Shown: positions 17,427-17,633 of the stretch, piece by piece | How positions within the stretch are numbered: the first letter of the stretch is position 1 | Layout of the letters: the number at the start of each line of letters is the position of its first letter | DNA from: Stephanodiscus triporus | Taxonomy: Eukaryota > Bacillariophyta > Thalassiosirophyceae > Thalassiosirales > Thalassiosiraceae | Direction: 5' to 3' | DNA length: 17,633 nt | Assembly (NCBI GenBank): GCA_036939755.1 | Contig: JALLAZ010000300.1 | Location: 1 to 17,633, forward strand | Program-made: the position numbers and the translations under genes | Notes under the pieces: model-generated | What the model saw: the letters and a program-made list of their open reading frames with translations, nothing else | Database searches by the model: none | What the model was told of the DNA's origin: nothing

Positions 17427-17633
17427 AAACTAAGTTTTGCCTATTAACAGTTTATTAGTTCTAGTGTACTTTCAGTTTTTATACGATAAAAGTAATTGTT
17501 TTATTGAGTTATAATTAGTTGATCCATAAATTTAGTTTGTTGTGTAATGCAAGTTTATTGTGACCAATAAAAATAGACTTGTATTTTGTAGCAGTTTATT
17601 AGTTCTAGTCAAAGTTCAGTTTTTATATGATAA
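17406..17633. repeat. 144-bp tandem repeat, second copy cut by the window edge
   Basis: Three anchor blocks recur at exactly 144 bp: caagtttattgtga (17406 and 17550), cagtttattagttctag (17448 and 17592), and ttcagtttttata (17472 and 17616). The copies differ by scattered substitutions between the anchors. The first copy includes the aataaaa just after the preceding open frame. Only 84 bases of the second copy are visible, so array length is unknown. Confidence 0.8.

Noticed and set aside
1..17633. tRNA or rRNA genes, CRISPR arrays, bacterial-type operons
   Set aside because: I found no segment pairing as a tRNA with A- and B-box motifs, no rRNA core sequence and no spaced direct repeats of CRISPR type. 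Introns and gene content are eukaryotic.

Overview
The window looks like nuclear DNA from a photosynthetic stramenopile, most probably a centric diatom. It carries eukaryotic translation genes (uS5/RPS2 and eIF2-beta) and short GT-AG introns of 76 to 138 bases. Gene spacing is tight, with convergent and divergent pairs. One gene product has a two-step leader expected for the thylakoid lumen of a complex plastid. Near the right edge is a decayed cysteine-repeat protein of a kind I associate with diatoms. The lineage call is inference; no rRNA or organellar marker is present.

Layout, left to right. 1-683 is simple-sequence leader DNA (G-runs, C-runs, CT repeat). 684-3755 (+) is a four-exon gene joining a low-complexity N-terminus, a glutaredoxin/SH3BGR-like fold, leucine-rich repeats and a seven-helix HlyIII/AdipoR (PAQR) membrane domain. 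3950-5570 (-) is a two-exon gene encoding a complete translin domain followed by a complete TRAX domain in one polypeptide, in effect a single-chain C3PO RNase. 5947-6435 (+) encodes a secreted or organelle-targeted YciI-like protein. 6518-7513 (-) encodes a Josephin deubiquitinase with a large insert. 7666-8154 (+) encodes a small six-cysteine protein, probably in the thylakoid lumen. 8791-10167 (+) encodes a protein I do not recognise. 10482-11190 (-) is a two-exon BTB/T1 (KCTD-like) gene. 11718-12518 (-) is RPS2 and 12884-13615 (+) is eIF2-beta, divergently arranged. From 13616 to the end (about 4 kb) I find no intact gene: only short coding-like scraps, short palindromes, the decayed 18-residue-period cysteine repeat, and the start of a 144-bp tandem repeat that runs off the window.

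The genes do not form an operon or an evident pathway. Several pairs share short promoter regions: translin-TRAX/YciI, Josephin/lumen protein and RPS2/eIF2-beta. The last pair joins two components of translation initiation. The most notable observation is the translin-TRAX fusion, which keeps the acidic residues that form the RNase site in TRAX. The glutaredoxin-like/LRR/HlyIII architecture is second.
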